64,000 nt of DNA, from NCBI RefSeq assembly GCF_040548815.1, contig NZ_JBEPSM010000001.1, positions 992,001-1,056,000 of the forward strand, written 5' to 3'. The notes below the pieces were generated by a model. It was given only the letters and a program-made list of their open reading frames with translations, was not told where the DNA came from and ran no database searches. Numbering within the stretch: position 1 is the stretch's first letter; every line of letters begins with the position of its first letter. Shown one piece after another: positions 50,198-57,902 of the stretch. Made by a program: the position numbers and the translations under genes. Source of the DNA: Kaistia defluvii. Lineage in GTDB: Bacteria; Pseudomonadota; Alphaproteobacteria; Rhizobiales; Kaistiaceae.

Positions 50198-50719
50198 ATG
50201 TCGACCCAAACGCTGACGCTCGCCGCGGTCAACCGCATGGATGCAGATGCCTTCGTGGCGAGCTTTGGCGATATCGCCGAGCACTCGCCCTGGGTGGCGA
50301 CGGTGGCGGAGAGGGCAAGGCCCTATCCCGACCGGGCGGCGATGGTGGCCGCCTTCGCCGATGCAGTCGCTGCGGCGGAGCCTGATGCGCAGCTGGCGCT
50401 TCTGCGCGAGCATCCGGACCTCGCCGGTCGCGCCGCGATCGCCGGCGAACTGGCGCCCGAATCCCGCAACGAGCAGGCCGGCGCCGGGCTCGACCGGATG
50501 AGCGCCGAGGAATATGCGCGCTTTTCCCGCCTGAATGGCGCCTATCGCGAGCGGCACGGCATCCCCTTCATCCTCGCCGTCAAGGGCGCGACCAAGGACC
50601 AGGTGCTCGAAGCCTTCGATGCGCGCCTCGACAACTCAGTCGAGGTCGAGCGCACCACCGCCCTGGCCCAGGTCCAGCGGATCATCCGCTTCCGCCTCGA
50701 GGACCGCGTCGCGTCATGA
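50198..50719 (+). CDS. uraD: OHCU decarboxylase
   Basis: Cofactor-free enzyme of 173 residues that decarboxylates 2-oxo-4-hydroxy-4-carboxy-5-ureidoimidazoline to S-allantoin, the third step of urate breakdown. Conserved features: FGDIAEHSPWVA near the N-terminus, REHPDLAG with the catalytic histidine, ERHGIPFILAVKG, and the C-terminal arginine in RIIRFRLEDRV. It starts 35 bases after puuD and is overlapped by the next gene (ATGA). Together with hiuH it ensures that allantoin forms as the S-enantiomer. Confidence 0.93.
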   Translation: MSTQTLTLAAVNRMDADAFVASFGDIAEHSPWVATVAERARPYPDRAAMVAAFADAVAAAEPDAQLALLREHPDLAGRAAIAGELAPESRNEQAGAGLDRMSAEEYARFSRLNGAYRERHGIPFILAVKGATKDQVLEAFDARLDNSVEVERTTALAQVQRIIRFRLEDRVAS

Positions 50720-51990
50720 CCCCGGTTGCGACCGCCCGAGCGCTGGGCGAGAAGGCGCAGCGCATGATCGACGCGCTGACCGCGATTTCCGCCAGCCCCG
50801 ACCATCTGACCCGCCTCTATCTGACGCCGGAGCACAAGCGCGCCGCCGAACTGGTCGGCGAATGGATGCGCGAGGCCGGCCTCTCGACGCGGCTCGACGC
50901 CGCCGGCACCATGCGCGGATCGATGCCGCCGGGGCGGGCGGGGCGCAGCGGCAACAAGGCGCTGCTGATCGGCTCGCATATCGACACCGTCATCAATGCC
51001 GGCCGCTATGACGGCAATCTCGGCGTCGTCGTCGGCATATTGGCGGTGGAGACGCTGAAGGCGCGGGGCGTCGCCCTGCCGTTCGGCATCGACATCCTGG
51101 CGTTTGGCGACGAGGAGGGCGTCCGCTTTCCCGTGACGCTGACCACCTCCGCCGTGACGGCCGGCGTTTTCGATCCCAAGGCGCTCGACATCACCGACGA
51201 TGCCGATATCACCCTGCGCGATGCGCTCATCGCCTTTGGCGGCGACCCGGCTCGGCTGAAGGAGGAGGCCTATCAGCGCCCCTCCGTGCTCGGCTATCTG
51301 GAAGTGCATATCGAGCAGGGACCGGTGCTGGAACGGGCGCAGGAGCCTCTCGGCGTCGTCACCGCCATCGCCAGCCAGAGCCGCCATCGCATCCGCATCA
51401 AGGGCGAAGCCGGCCATGCCGGCACCGTGCCGATGAACATGCGCCATGACGCGCTCGCGGCGGCCGCGGAAATCATCCTGGCGATCGAGGCAATCGCCAA
51501 AAAGGACAAGAAGAACTCGTTGGTCGCGACCGTTGGCCATGTCGAGGTGATGCCGGGCGCGTCCAACGTCATTCCCGCCGATGTCCGCTTCTCGCTCGAT
51601 GTCCGGGCCGCCAACGATCGCGCGCGGCAGGAAGCGGTCGAGGCGATCACGCTCGTCGCGCGAAAAGTCGACAAGACCCGCCATGTCGTGGTCGGCGTCG
51701 AGACCATGCTGGAAAAGCCGGTCGCGACCTGCGGCGCGCGGCTGCAGAAGGCGATCGGCAAGGCCGTCACGACAGTGCAGGGCGAACCGGCGCGCAGCCT
51801 GATGTCCGGCGCCGGGCATGACGGCCAGTCCATGGCGCATCTCGGCGAGTTCGGCATGATCTTCGTGCGCTGCCGGGCCGGCATCAGCCACAACCCGGCC
51901 GAGTTCGTCACCATCGACGACATGGGCCTCGCGGTGGAGGCCTTGGTCGAGACCATCCTCGAACTGGCAAGACAGGAAGAACAGCCATGA
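50716..51990 (+). CDS. M20-family Zn amidohydrolase (allantoate amidohydrolase / N-carbamoyl type)
   Basis: Binuclear metallo-hydrolase of 424 residues in the hydantoinase/carbamoylase subfamily, to which allantoate amidohydrolase and ureidoglycine hydrolases belong. Metal ligands are seen in IGSHIDTV, DGNLGVVVGILAVE, GDEEGVRF and HIEQGPVLE, with the last histidine in SGAGHDGQSM. A dimerisation-lid insertion is present between about 215 and 330. Translational overlap with uraD suggests that it acts just downstream, on allantoate. Allantoinase itself is not in the window, so this assignment is inferred from context. Confidence 0.85.
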   Translation: MTPVATARALGEKAQRMIDALTAISASPDHLTRLYLTPEHKRAAELVGEWMREAGLSTRLDAAGTMRGSMPPGRAGRSGNKALLIGSHIDTVINAGRYDGNLGVVVGILAVETLKARGVALPFGIDILAFGDEEGVRFPVTLTTSAVTAGVFDPKALDITDDADITLRDALIAFGGDPARLKEEAYQRPSVLGYLEVHIEQGPVLERAQEPLGVVTAIASQSRHRIRIKGEAGHAGTVPMNMRHDALAAAAEIILAIEAIAKKDKKNSLVATVGHVEVMPGASNVIPADVRFSLDVRAANDRARQEAVEAITLVARKVDKTRHVVVGVETMLEKPVATCGARLQKAIGKAVTTVQGEPARSLMSGAGHDGQSMAHLGEFGMIFVRCRAGISHNPAEFVTIDDMGLAVEALVETILELARQEEQP

Positions 51991-53204
51991 TCCGGGACGC
52001 CGTCGCCGCCAACTGGGAGCGCGAGGTCGCGTTCCTGAAGGCGATGATCCAGGTGCCGAGCGACAACCCGCCGGGCAACTGCGCCCCCCATGCCGAAGCG
52101 GCGGCGGCCGAACTGGAGGCGCTCGGCTTCACCGTCGAGCAGCACCCCGTGCCGGAGCCCTATGTGCGCCAGCACGGCATGAAGAGCGTCACCAACCTGA
52201 TCGTCCGCAAGACCTTCGGCAGCGGGCAGGGGCCCGTCATCGCCCTCAACGCCCATGGCGATGTCGTGCCGCCGGGCGGCGGCTGGACCAGCGATCCCTA
52301 TGGCGCCGAAGAACGCAACGGCGCGATCTACGGCCGGGGCGCGGCGGTGTCGAAATCCGATTTCGCGACCTATGCCTTTGCGCTGCTGGCGCTGGAGCAA
52401 TCAGCCAAGCCGCTCGATGGCGGCGTCGAGCTGCATCTGACCTATGACGAGGAGACGGGCGGCTTCGTCGGTCCGCAATGGCTGCTGGCGCACGATCTCT
52501 CGAAGGCGACCCACGCCATTTCGGCCGGCTTCTCCTATGCGATCACCACGGCCCATAATGGCGCGCTGCATCTCGAAGTCGTGGTGCGCGGCCGCCAGGC
52601 GCATGCCGCGATGCCATCGTCCGGCGTCGATGCGCTGGAGGCGGCGACGCCGATCCTCGCTGCCATCTATGCCGAGCGCCGGCGCCTGCTCGAGCGGGTC
52701 TCGACCGAACGCGGCATCGGTTCACCGCAGATCACGGTTGGCCTGATTTCGGGCGGCATCAACACCAATGTCGTGCCGGACCGCATCGCCTTCCGCATCG
52801 ATCGTCGCCTGATCCCGGAAGAGCAGGGCGAGGCCGTCGAGGCGGAACTGATCCAACTGATCGAGGCCGCGACGCCGGATATGGCCGGCGTCGAGGTCGA
52901 ATGCCGCCGGATCATGCTGGCGGAGCCGCTGCGGCCTCTGCCGGGCGTCGAACGGCTCGTCCAGGCCGTGCAGGGGCCAGCGAAGGCCGTATTGGGTCTC
53001 TCGATCGAGGCGACCGGGGTGCCGCTCTATACCGACGCCCGCCATTATGCGGCGGCCGGCATTCCGACCATCCTCTACGGCGCCGGTCCGCGATCGATCC
53101 TGGAGGCACGAGCGCATTCGACCGACGAGCACATTCAGCTGTCGGACCTGCGCGCCGCCACCGAGATCGTCGCCCTGGCGCTGGAGGACCTGCTGTCTGC
53201 GTGA
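51987..53204 (+). CDS. M20-family peptidase/deacetylase
   Basis: ArgE/DapE-like metallo-hydrolase of 405 residues. Metal site: LNAHGDVVPPGGGW, YDEETGGFVGPQ, and the C-terminal His in YTDARHYAAAGIPTILYGAG. The start overlaps the previous stop (ATGA), so it is probably part of the same purine/ureide pathway, perhaps acting on ureidoglycolate or another N-acyl or carbamoyl product. True ArgE or DapE function is less likely because those genes are usually elsewhere. Last gene of the long operon; repeats follow. Confidence 0.82.
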   Translation: MIRDAVAANWEREVAFLKAMIQVPSDNPPGNCAPHAEAAAAELEALGFTVEQHPVPEPYVRQHGMKSVTNLIVRKTFGSGQGPVIALNAHGDVVPPGGGWTSDPYGAEERNGAIYGRGAAVSKSDFATYAFALLALEQSAKPLDGGVELHLTYDEETGGFVGPQWLLAHDLSKATHAISAGFSYAITTAHNGALHLEVVVRGRQAHAAMPSSGVDALEAATPILAAIYAERRRLLERVSTERGIGSPQITVGLISGGINTNVVPDRIAFRIDRRLIPEEQGEAVEAELIQLIEAATPDMAGVEVECRRIMLAEPLRPLPGVERLVQAVQGPAKAVLGLSIEATGVPLYTDARHYAAAGIPTILYGAGPRSILEARAHSTDEHIQLSDLRAATEIVALALEDLLSA

Positions 53205-53279
53205 GCGGCGTTCAGCCACCTCTCCCATTGGGAGACTTTCACGGAACCCGAAAAGCGGCTGGGCAAATCTCGATCCCAA

Positions 53280-53404
53280 CATCCTGAGGAGGCTTGCGCG
53301 AGCAAGCCGTCTCGAAGGACGCACTGCCCCAGTGCAATCTTAACGCTGCCACACCCTGCGTGCTTCGAGACGGCCCTCCGGGCCTCCTCAGCATGTTGAG
53401 GATG
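53280..53404. repeat. Intergenic inverted repeat, type C
   Basis: CATCCTGAGGAGGC...CGTCTCGAAGGACGCA at the left is mirrored by TGCGTGCTTCGAGACGGCC...CCTCCTCAGCATGTTGAGGATG at the right, making a long imperfect palindrome with GC-rich inner hairpins. This is a common rhizobial intergenic type; only one copy is seen here. Confidence 0.7.
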
Positions 53405-53425
53405 GTGTTGTTCGAAGGTCTTCGT

Positions 53426-53537
53426 AGGGAGAGGTCGGACTGGAGGTCCGGGTGAGGGGCTGCGACCCTTTCGATGAGATCTTACCCCTCACCCGCTGGC
53501 CTGGGGCCGTCGACCTCTCCCTGTGGGCACGGTGAAG
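53426..53537. repeat. Intergenic repeat, type B, variant copy 3
   Basis: AGGGAGAGGTCGG...GGGTGAGGGGCTGCGACCC at the left and CCCCTCACCCGC...GTCGACCTCTCCCTG at the right give the same key words as 30310-30473, in a shorter, inverted order. With type C it fills the 346-base gap after the purine operon; no gene is seen. Confidence 0.65.
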
Positions 53538-53550
53538 TAGCCCCGCGCCC

Positions 53551-54087
53551 TTACCCAATCATTCCATTGGCCACCCGTCTCGCCGCCAGCGCCTGATTCT
53601 CGATCCGGATCCGCATCCAGAGGACGAGCAGGTTGAGCAGCCCGAAGACCAGGGCAACGACCGGCAGGTCGAGGATCAGGGCGAGCAGGGGAATTTCCAG
53701 CGCCACGACAACATAATTGGGATGGCGCAGGAAGCGGTAGGGACCCTGCCGCCTGAGAGGCGCATCGTCGATCGTGATGATGCGCGTCGTCCAGTAGGGC
53801 CCCAGCGTCGTCAGCACCCAGATCCGCAGGACCTGCAGCAGCGCGAACAAGCCGATCAGACCCCAATGGACCGGAGGTTCCGGCGCGGTCAACAGCGCCA
53901 GGGTGAGCAGCCATGCCGCGTGCAGGGCGACGATGAGCGGATAGTGCTCCCGCCCTACCTCGCGGCCGCCGCGCGCCAGCAGGCGGCGCGTGTTGCGCTG
54001 GGCGCGCCAAAGCTCGACCAGCCGCTGCAGGGCAACGGCCAGCAGCAGCCAGTAGGCCCAGCCAAAGACGAAGCCGGCCGCCGTCAT
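53551..54087 (-). CDS. ICMT-family methyltransferase of the type III PKS operon
   Basis: Membrane methyltransferase of 178 residues related to isoprenylcysteine carboxyl methyltransferase and to the SrsB/BpsB enzymes that O-methylate alkylresorcinols or alkylpyrones. About five helices are visible; the C-terminal signature YRFLRHPNYVVVALEIPLLAL binds S-adenosylmethionine, and RIRIENQALAARR is the typical end. ATG 54087 overlaps the polyketide synthase stop (ATGA), so the two are made together and probably act on the same product. Methylation of a protein prenyl-cysteine is very unlikely in bacteria. Confidence 0.85.
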   Translation of the reverse strand: MTAAGFVFGWAYWLLLAVALQRLVELWRAQRNTRRLLARGGREVGREHYPLIVALHAAWLLTLALLTAPEPPVHWGLIGLFALLQVLRIWVLTTLGPYWTTRIITIDDAPLRRQGPYRFLRHPNYVVVALEIPLLALILDLPVVALVFGLLNLLVLWMRIRIENQALAARRVANGMIG

Positions 54088-55211
54088 GCCGCGCTGCTCC
54101 CTTCGCCGACCGACACCATGTGGAAGGCCGCGGTGAAGCCGGGGCCTAGCGACGATGTCAGCATGTCGCCCTGCTGGCCCGTCCTGAGCAGGTCTTCCAG
54201 CACGAATAGCACGGTCGGCGCGGACATGTTTCCGTAGGCGGCCAAAACCCGGCGTTCCGCGTCGAGGCCGAGCTTCGGATAGTCGAAGACCTTCTCCAGT
54301 TCGTCCACGACCTTGGCGCCGCCCGGGTGGCAGCAGGGCCGGTCGATGTCCGAGCGGGTCAGCCCATGATTGGCGAGAAAGGCATCGAGCACGGCCGGAT
54401 ACTGGTCGGCGATGATCTGCGGGATGCTCTGCTGGAAGATGACGTCGAGGCCATTGGCGTCGATGTTCCAGCCCATCACGTCGAGCGTATCGAGCCAGCA
54501 ATGCTCGCCGCCGACGCCCAGCGTCGCAAGGCTCGAGTCACACGGGTCGCTGCTGATCACTGCGGCCGCCGCGCCATCCCCGAACAGCGCGCTGGCGACC
54601 AGATTGCTCTTCGTGAGCCGGTCATAGCGAAAGGCGAGACTGCTCAGCTCGACGACGATCATCAGGCAGCGAAGGCCGGGCTGCGACCGCGCCATCTGCG
54701 CGGTGCGGGTGAGCCCGAGGACGCCGCCGGCACAGCCGAAACCGAAGATCGGCAGCCGCATCACGTCGCGCCGGAAGGCGATCTTGTTCATCAGCCGCGC
54801 TTCGATCGTGGGCGTCGAGATGCCGGTGGACGAGACGAAGACGAGAACGTCGATCTCCTCCGGCCCCAGGCCGGCCTGGTCGAGGGCGCGGTTGGCCGCG
54901 TCAAAGGCGAGGGCGGTGGCGTGCTCCTGGTAGAGCCGCGTCTTCTCCTCGAAATCGGCAGGGCCCAGGAACCATTCGACCGGCAGGCAGCTGTGCCGCG
55001 CATCGATCGCGGCATTGTCGAACACCTGCTCCAGCTGATCGAAGAACGGCATGCGGGAGGCGAAGACCTCGCGCGCCCGCTCCTTGGCGACCGATTGGGG
55101 AATGCGGTGTGGCGGCACGACCGTCACCAGCGAGCTCAGGGTCGCGGTGACATCCGATCGCGCCAGGCGCTGGGCGTCGGCGACGGCGTCGGGAAAGCGA
55201 AGGAGGTTCAT
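54084..55211 (-). CDS. Type III polyketide synthase (alkylresorcinol/alkylpyrone synthase)
   Basis: Chalcone-synthase-like homodimer of 375 residues that extends a fatty acyl starter with malonyl-CoA and cyclises it to an alkylresorcinol or alkylpyrone. The catalytic triad is complete: Cys160 in FGFGCAGGVLG, His295 in CCHPGGAK and Asn328 in YGNMSAPT. Size and the ICMT partner match SrsA/BpsA-type lipid synthases and not plant-like chalcone synthases. ATG 55211 has only a modest CGGAG about ten bases upstream. Products of relatives are phenolic lipids of membranes or cysts; chain length cannot be predicted. Confidence 0.92.
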   Translation of the reverse strand: MNLLRFPDAVADAQRLARSDVTATLSSLVTVVPPHRIPQSVAKERAREVFASRMPFFDQLEQVFDNAAIDARHSCLPVEWFLGPADFEEKTRLYQEHATALAFDAANRALDQAGLGPEEIDVLVFVSSTGISTPTIEARLMNKIAFRRDVMRLPIFGFGCAGGVLGLTRTAQMARSQPGLRCLMIVVELSSLAFRYDRLTKSNLVASALFGDGAAAAVISSDPCDSSLATLGVGGEHCWLDTLDVMGWNIDANGLDVIFQQSIPQIIADQYPAVLDAFLANHGLTRSDIDRPCCHPGGAKVVDELEKVFDYPKLGLDAERRVLAAYGNMSAPTVLFVLEDLLRTGQQGDMLTSSLGPGFTAAFHMVSVGEGSSAA

Positions 55212-55357
55212 GCTCGGCAACTCCGGCACGAAACAAGGCTGCGAAGGCGCGAATGCGGGCTGCCGCCCGCCTCCATCGACTGGTTTGCCGGGAAGGGCAA
55301 AGGCGAAATCGTCATAAGGCTCGTCTTCCTCGCTGGATTGGAATTCTGGACGCGGCG

Positions 55358-55633
55358 CTAGTTCCACATGGACATGGCCGAGTCGTAGTCGCGATTGCCC
55401 GGATCCCATCGAGGCCCGAGCTGCCATGGTTTCTGGTCGGGCGGTCCCTTGGCGCTGAACGACAGGCAGCGCTGATACTGGGTGTCCCAGACCTGCTGGT
55501 TGCTGCATGGTGGGAATTGCGCACGGTGAACCCTTCTGTGGCCGCACGCTCCCCAAGCGGGGGCCGCGGCGGCCAAGCCGACCAGAACGATGGACGTGAT
55601 CGCTAGCGAGGAACGGGCTGTTACCGAGATCAT
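55358..55633 (-). CDS. Small secreted protein with CX12C motif
   Basis: Unrecognised protein of 91 residues. The signal peptide covers about residues 1-28, ending in APAWGA. The mature part has three cysteines; C43 and C56 frame a 12-residue loop, CSNQQVWDTQYQRC. The same spacing and the V[YW]xTxxQRC core occur in the TPR protein encoded next to it. The C-terminal third is Pro/Trp/Asp-rich (DQKPWQLGPRWDPGNRDYD). CGGAGAT seven bases before ATG 55633 supports translation. It is probably periplasmic, and its proximity to the ECF sigma genes hints at shared control. Confidence 0.7.
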   Translation of the reverse strand: MISVTARSSLAITSIVLVGLAAAAPAWGACGHRRVHRAQFPPCSNQQVWDTQYQRCLSFSAKGPPDQKPWQLGPRWDPGNRDYDSAMSMWN

Positions 55634-55789
55634 CGGTATATCTCCGTCGGCGTCGTGCCGAGGAAAGGCTATTCCTTGCGGGCGGACTATTCGACATCCA
55701 GAACGGGTAAGGCAGTCACGAAGTGGTGACCCCGGCCGGCGGCGTGTGACCCAACGTCGCCGGCTCGGTTTGGTTCGAGGATGCGAGCG

Positions 55790-56431
55790 CTATTCGACGG
55801 GCTTGCCGGCGACGGCCGCCGACAGATCCTCATATTGCTCGCATTCGGTGTTGCCACAGAGCTTCTGGACGATGGCGAGTTCCGCCTTGGCGAGCTCGAT
55901 CCGGCCGGCGCTGGCATAGCCTTCGCCGAGATATTCATGCGTGTTCAGATTGTTGGGGTCGATCGCCAGCGCCTGCTTGTAGAAGCCGATGCCGACATCG
56001 GTGTCGCCCTTCTTGCGGTGGCTGTAGCCGATATAGGTCAGGACCATGGAATCCTGCTTGTTCTGCACGGCGTTGAGCACGTCGAGCGCATTGTCGTAAT
56101 AGCCCGCCAGCGCCAGCTGGCGGCCCTGCTGCAGCAACTCCTTGTCATCCAGTCCGCTGTGCTGGGCCTTGACGCAACGCTGCGTCTTCGTGCTGTAGAC
56201 CATGCCGCGCTTGCAGACCTGGTTCGACGGCATGAAGTGGCCGGAGCCGCTGCCGCTGCTTCCACTGCTGGTGCCGCTGCTGCCTCCCATGCCACCGCCG
56301 CCACTGCTTCCGCCGCCGCCGCCGCCGCCACCACCACCGCTGGAGGCGAGGGCGGCACCGGTCGACGCCAGCAAGCCAATGAAGGCAAGGGTGACCACGG
56401 AACGGCTTGTCTTATCGAACATGGTTGTCAT
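55790..56431 (-). CDS. Secreted Gly-rich TPR protein with CX12C motif
   Basis: Exported protein of 213 residues. A signal peptide (about 1-30, ending ALAS) is followed by a Gly/Ser tract from residue 31 to about 64 that includes ten glycines in a row. The CX12C loop C73-C86 (CKRGMVYSTKTQRC) comes next. Residues about 95-195 hold two or three TPR-like helical pairs (ALAGYYDNALDVLNAVQ; VGIGFYKQALAIDPNNLN; EYLGEGYASAGRIELA). Two more cysteines lie near the C-terminus. GGAGGATC precedes ATG 56431. It is divergent from the ECF sigma gene by 84 bases, a likely regulon member. It may act as a periplasmic scaffold. Confidence 0.8.
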   Translation of the reverse strand: MTTMFDKTSRSVVTLAFIGLLASTGAALASSGGGGGGGGGGSSGGGGMGGSSGTSSGSSGSGSGHFMPSNQVCKRGMVYSTKTQRCVKAQHSGLDDKELLQQGRQLALAGYYDNALDVLNAVQNKQDSMVLTYIGYSHRKKGDTDVGIGFYKQALAIDPNNLNTHEYLGEGYASAGRIELAKAELAIVQKLCGNTECEQYEDLSAAVAGKPVE

Positions 56432-56515
56432 CGGATCCTCCGACTGATTTTCTCTCGCCCCGGAGACGAGAGTCGCGGCAAGAACACCAGGGCGGGGAGC
56501 CCTATTCGATCGCCC

Positions 56516-57058
56516 ATGTCGAGAACCGATCACGAAGAGGTGAGGACCGGGCTGTCGCAGCATCTGGCGGCGCTATGGCGCTATGGCTTGGTGCTGTCGC
56601 GCAATCGCGATACGGCCGAGGACCTCGTTCAGGCGACCTGCGTGCGCGCGCTGGAGCGATCGCAGCAGTTCCTGCCGGGCACACGGCTGGATCGCTGGCT
56701 GTTTGCCATCGAGCGCTCGATCTGGATCAACGAGTTGCGGGCGAGGCGCGTCCGCCAGGGCTCCGGCGTGGTCGATGCCGAAATCGCACTGGTCGTCGAT
56801 GGCGGGCGCGAGATCGAAACGAATATTCTGGCGTCCCAGGTGTTAAGGGAGATCGGAAGGCTCGCCGAAGCGCAGCGTGAAACCGTGCTTCTCGTTTATG
56901 CGGAAGGTTACTCCTATCGCGAGGCGGCGGAATTCCTCGGTGTGCCGATCGGCACGATCATGAGCCGGCTCGCGACCGTTCGCGAAAAGTTGGGTGGAAT
57001 GGCAGACGCGCCACAACAGCGCGAGGCAAGCGAGCGAGGCGGCGATGGCGGACCTTAG
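56516..57058 (+). CDS. ECF-family RNA polymerase sigma factor
   Basis: Extracytoplasmic-function sigma factor of 180 residues. Region 2 contains RNRDTAEDLVQATCVRALERSQQF for -10 and core contact (split over residues 29-52), and region 4 contains LLVYAEGYSYREAAEFLGVP and GTIMSRLATVREKL, the HTH for -35 recognition. ATG 56516 is the first in-frame start with homology; its Shine-Dalgarno is poor (GGGGAG is too far upstream). The anti-sigma gene overlaps its end by 14 bases, as in most ECF pairs. The divergent TPR gene is the likely target. Confidence 0.88.
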   Translation: MSRTDHEEVRTGLSQHLAALWRYGLVLSRNRDTAEDLVQATCVRALERSQQFLPGTRLDRWLFAIERSIWINELRARRVRQGSGVVDAEIALVVDGGREIETNILASQVLREIGRLAEAQRETVLLVYAEGYSYREAAEFLGVPIGTIMSRLATVREKLGGMADAPQQREASERGGDGGP

Positions 57059-57863
57059 TCATCCGGAAGACGCGCGGCTGATCGCCTTGCTCGACGGCAC
57101 GCTGGCCGACGAGGAGCGGGCCGCGCTGCTCGCACGCATCGATATCGACCCGGCGCTTCAGGCGCGTCTCGACCGGATCGAGCGCGGCGGTCGGCTCATC
57201 GTGCCCGCCTTCGAAGCGCTGCAGGCCGAAGCGCCGCGCGCCAGGCTCGAGGATCTGCTCGCCTCGGCGATCGTCACCGACGAGACCCGGCGCGTGCTGG
57301 AGCGGCCGCAGACGCGCGCCTTGCGCTTCCCTCGCTGGCAGCCGCGGCTGGTCGCGGCGGCGCTGGCGCTGTTCGTGCTGGGCGGCGTGCTGGGAGCCTC
57401 GCTCAATGGCTGGATCGGTCGCGAGGGCGGCGGCAGCGAGATCCGTACGACCGAGGGCTGGCGACAGGCGGTGGCCGAATACTGGTCGCTGACGACGCCG
57501 GAGACGCTTGCGCTCGCACCGACGCCGGAGCGCGCGGCGGCCGAACTCAGCGCCGCCTCCGCCAAGCTCGGCGTCGACCTCACGGGCGCGCCGGATGCGT
57601 TCCCGGGTCTCTCCTTCCGGGGCGCGCAGCTTTTCGATTTCCAGGGCCGGCCGCTGGTGCAGATCGCCTATCTCGATCCGCAGCACGGGCCGATCGCCTA
57701 TTGCGTCATCGCCCGGCCGGACCAGGCGGATGTCGCCCCGACGATCGAGGAGCTCGACGGCTTCACCATCGTCCATTGGGCCTCGGGCGGGCAGGGGCGC
57801 CTGCTGATCGGCCGCGCACCGGCCGAGCGGCTACAAGCGCTGGCGCAGAAGGTCACCGGCTGA
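57045..57863 (+). CDS. Anti-sigma factor, membrane-anchored
   Basis: Protein of 272 residues. The N-terminal 80 residues are cytoplasmic and helical (LIALLDGTLADEERAALLARI resembles an anti-sigma domain without the zinc-binding HxxxCxxC). One membrane helix follows at about residues 103-122 (LVAAALALFVLGGVLGASL). The periplasmic part, about 150 residues, has AFPGLSFRGAQLFDFQGRPL and a single cysteine in IAYCVIARP. It overlaps the sigma gene by 14 bases. A sensor of envelope state is expected; the signal is unknown. Confidence 0.83.
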   Translation: MADLSHPEDARLIALLDGTLADEERAALLARIDIDPALQARLDRIERGGRLIVPAFEALQAEAPRARLEDLLASAIVTDETRRVLERPQTRALRFPRWQPRLVAAALALFVLGGVLGASLNGWIGREGGGSEIRTTEGWRQAVAEYWSLTTPETLALAPTPERAAAELSAASAKLGVDLTGAPDAFPGLSFRGAQLFDFQGRPLVQIAYLDPQHGPIAYCVIARPDQADVAPTIEELDGFTIVHWASGGQGRLLIGRAPAERLQALAQKVTG

Positions 57864-57902
57864 ACGAACGCACGACGCCAGCCCGCTGCTGGATCGCATC
57901 CT

